A DNA stretch of 64,000 nucleotides, from assembly GCA_013400115.1 (NCBI GenBank), contig VXBP01002567.1, forward strand, positions 62,001 through 126,000, written 5' to 3'. This document shows, in pieces, positions 61,395-64,000 of this stretch (position 1 is the stretch's first letter; the number at the start of each line of letters is the position of its first letter). The stretch is from Rhinopomastus cyanomelas (taxonomy: Eukaryota > Chordata > Aves > Bucerotiformes > Rhinopomastidae). The position numbers and the translations under genes are program-made. The notes below the pieces were generated by a model. That model did not search any database. It was not told the origin of the DNA and saw only the letters and a program-made list of their open reading frames with translations.

Positions 61395-62275
61395 CACAAA
61401 TACCACAGGGGACTGAGAGCGCCGCTCGTTCCGCTCCGGTTTGCTAGCACAAATTAAAAGAGGGTTAATGTTGTCACTGGATGCTCTTTTTATAGATCCA
61501 CTAGCTGCCTGCAAGGACCTGTAAACAAAACAAATCCGTTTAATTCTTTTCTTTTTATAAATATGAAGACATTTGAACATCTGGCTGTGCTTTGGGTTGT
61601 TAGTAGGGAGGACTGTCAGGAGTGAAGGAGGCGGTCAGCTCCTGAGTGGTGACCAGGAGAAAAAGGAGGGGTCATTTTGTTCAACCCCTTTGTAAACCAT
61701 CAGCTCTCCTCAGACAGAACTGAACAATCTCCTCTTTTTCCATTCCAACCTCTTTAGCAAAACCCACTGATGTGGCAAAAGGTGCTGGGTAGAAGCAGGG
61801 GTAGGTCCTGGACTGCTCAGAGCATTGTTGGTTGTTGGGGGCACCCAGGCTCATCAGAAATGACTTCACTTCAAGGCTGTCGGTGCTCTCCTGCCTCTCA
61901 CGTATCTGTTATTTAACTTGTAGCTGCAATATCTGAGCCTCTTTCTGTCTCTCCATAATGGGCCCATTCACTGGTGTGATGTTCCCCAGCTGCTGGTCAC
62001 CAACAGCTGTCTGCTGACGGTGTTTCCTGGTGGGTGCCAGGGTGACAGTGCTGAAAGGAGTAATCCTGCAGTGCTAGGAGAGCAGCAGGAACCCCAGGGC
62101 AGCCCAGCCCAGCCCTTCGGATGGGGATCACAGATGTCTTCCAACTTCTCGTGAAAAGTGTCAGGGGACAGGAACCTGATGGGTGTCTTGATCCAAGTGC
62201 CACCAGTAGGTACTGAGTGCTGTGCTGACGGGAAGGGCTGTGTTGGCAATTAAGGCCAACGAGTTACCTGGAATT
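61395..62275. other. Unique sequence
   Basis: The 61,420-61,580 part (GCACAAATTAAAAGAGGGTT, ACAAAACAAATCCGTTTAAT) has enhancer-like AT-rich composition. No gene seen. Confidence 0.4.
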
Positions 62276-62276
62276 T

Positions 62277-62510
62277 TCCTCCCCTCTCCCCTCTCCCATT
62301 TTTCTTTTCTCTTCCCTCTCATTTTTCCCCTCTCCCTTCCCTCTCATTTTTCCCCTCTCCCTTCCCTCTCATTTTTCCCCTCTNCTCACCCTCTCCTCTC
62401 GTTTTTCCCCTCTCCCTTCCCTCTCATTTTTCCCCTCTCCCTTCCCTCTCATTTTTCCCCTCTCCCTTCCCTCCCATTTTTCCCCTCTCCCTTCCCTCTC
62501 ATTTTTGCTC
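62277..62510 (+). repeat. 25-bp polypyrimidine minisatellite, with one N
   Basis: Unit TTTTTCCCCTCTCCCTTCCC plus TCTCA repeated about 8-9 times, almost pure C/T on this strand. An N at 62,384 sits in a disturbed unit, so copy number is probably misassembled. Confidence 0.95.
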
Positions 62511-62889
62511 ATTTAAAAGGATTCCAGAGGAAAAAGACCTTTGGAATTTTCCACACTACAGAATTGCTTTTGGAAAGGGAAATGTGCTGAACAAAGAGCA
62601 AGTATCCTGCAGGTGCCTGTAAGGAAATAAGGAAATGAAGGTACCTCTCTCTTTTTCTTCTCCCAGTCATCACACAATTAGATTAATTAAAAATAATAAT
62701 TGATAATTAATTTTATTGTAACAAATATCAAAATTATAACAACTTTATGATAAATAAATGTATAATTACAATTATAATTTAAAATCCTTTGGAATTATTA
62801 CAATCTGGTAAATGAAATCCTACTAAATGTAGTCATTATAACATGGAATTTAAAACCTGCTCCTAGGAGCAGTGATCTCCTGCCAGGAC
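62511..62889. other. AT-rich unique sequence
   Basis: 62,680-62,800 is strongly AT-rich (GATTAATTAAAAATAATAAT), with many ATTA/TAAT cores. Low complexity rather than a clear element. Confidence 0.5.
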
Positions 62890-62979
62890 TTGGTCTAGGT
62901 GATCCTGCTGTGGTGGGGGGTTGGACTGGATGATCTTCCAGGGTCGCTTCCAGTCCCTAAAGTTCTGTGATTCTGTGAT
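62890..62979 (+). mobile_element. CR1 tail
   Basis: Sense; TTGGTCTAGGTGATCCTGCT to the terminal TTCTGTGATTCTGTGAT. Confidence 0.92.
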
Positions 62980-63063
62980 CTCTGTGCTGACCCGTTCAGA
63001 GTTCTCACTCTGGGGGTTTCACAGCAAACAGAGCAATATTTGGGCTGACAGTTTGTTCCCCAA

Positions 63064-63172
63064 GAATCACAGAGCATCAGGGATTGGAAGGGACCTCAAA
63101 GATCATCTAGTCCAGTCCCCCTGCCGGAGCAGGATCATTGAAGAATTATTAATTACACCCTCATTCAAAAGA
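63064..63172 (-). mobile_element. CR1 tail plus flank, unit 1 of a tandem duplication
   Basis: Antisense tail GAATCACAGAGCATCAGGGA to GGAGCAGGATCATTG, followed by non-CR1 AAGAATTATTAATTACACCC. Tail and flank recur together at 63,173. Confidence 0.9.
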
Positions 63173-63270
63173 CTCACAGAACATTAGAGATTGGAAGGGA
63201 CCTCATCTAGTCCAATCCTCCTGCTGGAGCAGGGTCATCAAAGGATTATTAATTTCACCTAATTCAGAAG
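63173..63270 (-). mobile_element. CR1 tail plus flank, unit 2 of a tandem duplication
   Basis: CTCACAGAACATTAGAGATT ... GGAGCAGGGTCATCAAAGGA, then TTATTAATTTCACCTAATTC. Shorter by an internal deletion of about 7-8 bp. Confidence 0.9.
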
Positions 63271-63808
63271 TTGATGCTGTTTAAAACTAGCTCTAGCTGC
63301 CCGGCGGTTATTGACGCAGGACTTGGCCCCATGTGCTTCCTCTTTGTTGGACGCTGCCAATTAGAAGGAAGGTGGGTGGGGTGGGGTGTGGGGGGGACAC
63401 AAATATTGATGGAATATGACAGGTTATCTGTCTTTTTGCTGGGGGCTTTCCCCCCGTGATTTTAGGGGCTTTTCCGCGAGTGGAATGACCTGCACGTAGC
63501 AGAGTTAGAGATGTGCTGGGTGTCCCCTTTGCTTTGTCGCTCTCTTTCTCAAGGCCAGATGTTGTGCACAGCTGTAAATCTCATTAACATAACCCAGTCA
63601 CTGAGAGCAGCTTCTGGTTGCTGGTTTCTTTAAGAAGGTGTTTTTCTTGAGCAGGTTTAAAGGGTTTTTGCTATTGCAGTACCCTGGTTGGATGCAGAGA
63701 TGAGCGTAGAGCGGGCAGGGTTTGCTGTGCAGGTGTCTCATACAAGGGTGCTGAAGCCAGGACCTTGCTGCCACGTGTAGCTTCAGGTGTTTGATAGAGA
63801 GATGGAGA
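63271..63808. other. Unique sequence with a G-quadruplex motif
   Basis: GGGTGGGGTGGGGTGTGGGG starts at 63,374 (four G-runs within 23 bp, 63,374-63,396). No gene seen. Confidence 0.5.
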
Positions 63809-64000
63809 GAGCAGATCGAGGGAGGTTCTTCTGCCCTGGTGAGACCACGTCTGGAATACTGTCTGGACCCCTCAGTTCCAGAAGGACACAGAGCTGTTGG
63901 AGAGATCCCAGAGCCATGAAGATGATGAAGGGAGTGGAGCACCTTCCTGCTGAGGAAAGGCTGAGGGAGCTGGGGCTCTTGAGCTTGGAGAAAAGGAGAC
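63809..64000 (+). mobile_element. CR1 LINE running off the window
   Basis: Sense; GCAGATCGAGGGAGGTTCTT to CTTGAGCTTGGAGAAAAGGA; the 3' part lies beyond 64,000. Confidence 0.93.

Noticed and set aside
1..64000. Arrays of similar short sequences that could suggest CRISPR or another repeat-based system
   Set aside because: The recurring strings (GATTGGAAGGGACCT, CCCCCTGCCACAGCAGGATC) are CR1 tails at irregular spacing and in both orientations in a vertebrate genome.

Overview
The window is nuclear DNA from a bird. Two things show this. First, a vertebrate multi-exon gene with standard GT-AG introns fills the left third. Second, the window is saturated with avian CR1 (chicken-repeat-1) LINE fragments, nearly all 5'-truncated and sharing one 3' tail (GATCCTGCT...GGGGGATTGGACT...GATGATCTTT...GGTCCCTTCCAATCCCTAATG, in whichever orientation). 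My hand tally puts CR1 at roughly a quarter of the window, which is high for a bird and would fit a lineage with a CR1 burst, such as woodpeckers and relatives. That lineage guess is weak.

Region 1 (1-24,240, + strand): the 3' part of DHX35, a DEAH-box RNA helicase. Seventeen coding exons can be read from splice-site to splice-site with one continuous frame (553 codons plus stop). They run from just upstream of the DEAH box to the natural stop at 23,580-23,582. The 5' exons, including the Walker A exon, lie to the left of the window. Introns hold about 20 CR1 fragments, a 34-bp minisatellite (19,507-19,642) and a diverged 137-bp tandem duplication (22,857-23,109).

Region 2 (about 24.2-64 kb): no protein-coding gene that I can support. 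It is gene-poor sequence made of dozens of CR1 fragments separated by unique DNA. Several unique blocks look like conserved non-coding elements: AT-rich and homeodomain-site-like, or CpG-bearing, non-repetitive and with short perfect inverted repeats. From general knowledge of vertebrate synteny the DHX35 3' flank is a gene desert leading towards MAFB, so distal enhancers would be plausible here. This is inference only.

The most notable structure is how CR1 3' ends behave. At five separate loci (6.1, 21.0, 39.2, 51.9 and 55.5 kb) the last ~75 bp of CR1 is tandemly repeated across the same junction sequence. At two others the tail has become a 30-bp or 34-bp minisatellite. Elsewhere tails are stacked head-to-tail, nested inside another CR1, or arranged as a near-palindromic hairpin. 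One ~1,011-bp segment (48,445-49,455) is repeated, apparently identically, at 49,457-50,467 with a single N between the copies, which looks like an assembly artefact. I found no CRISPR array, tRNA, rRNA or intact mobile-element gene, and no clearly new biological system.
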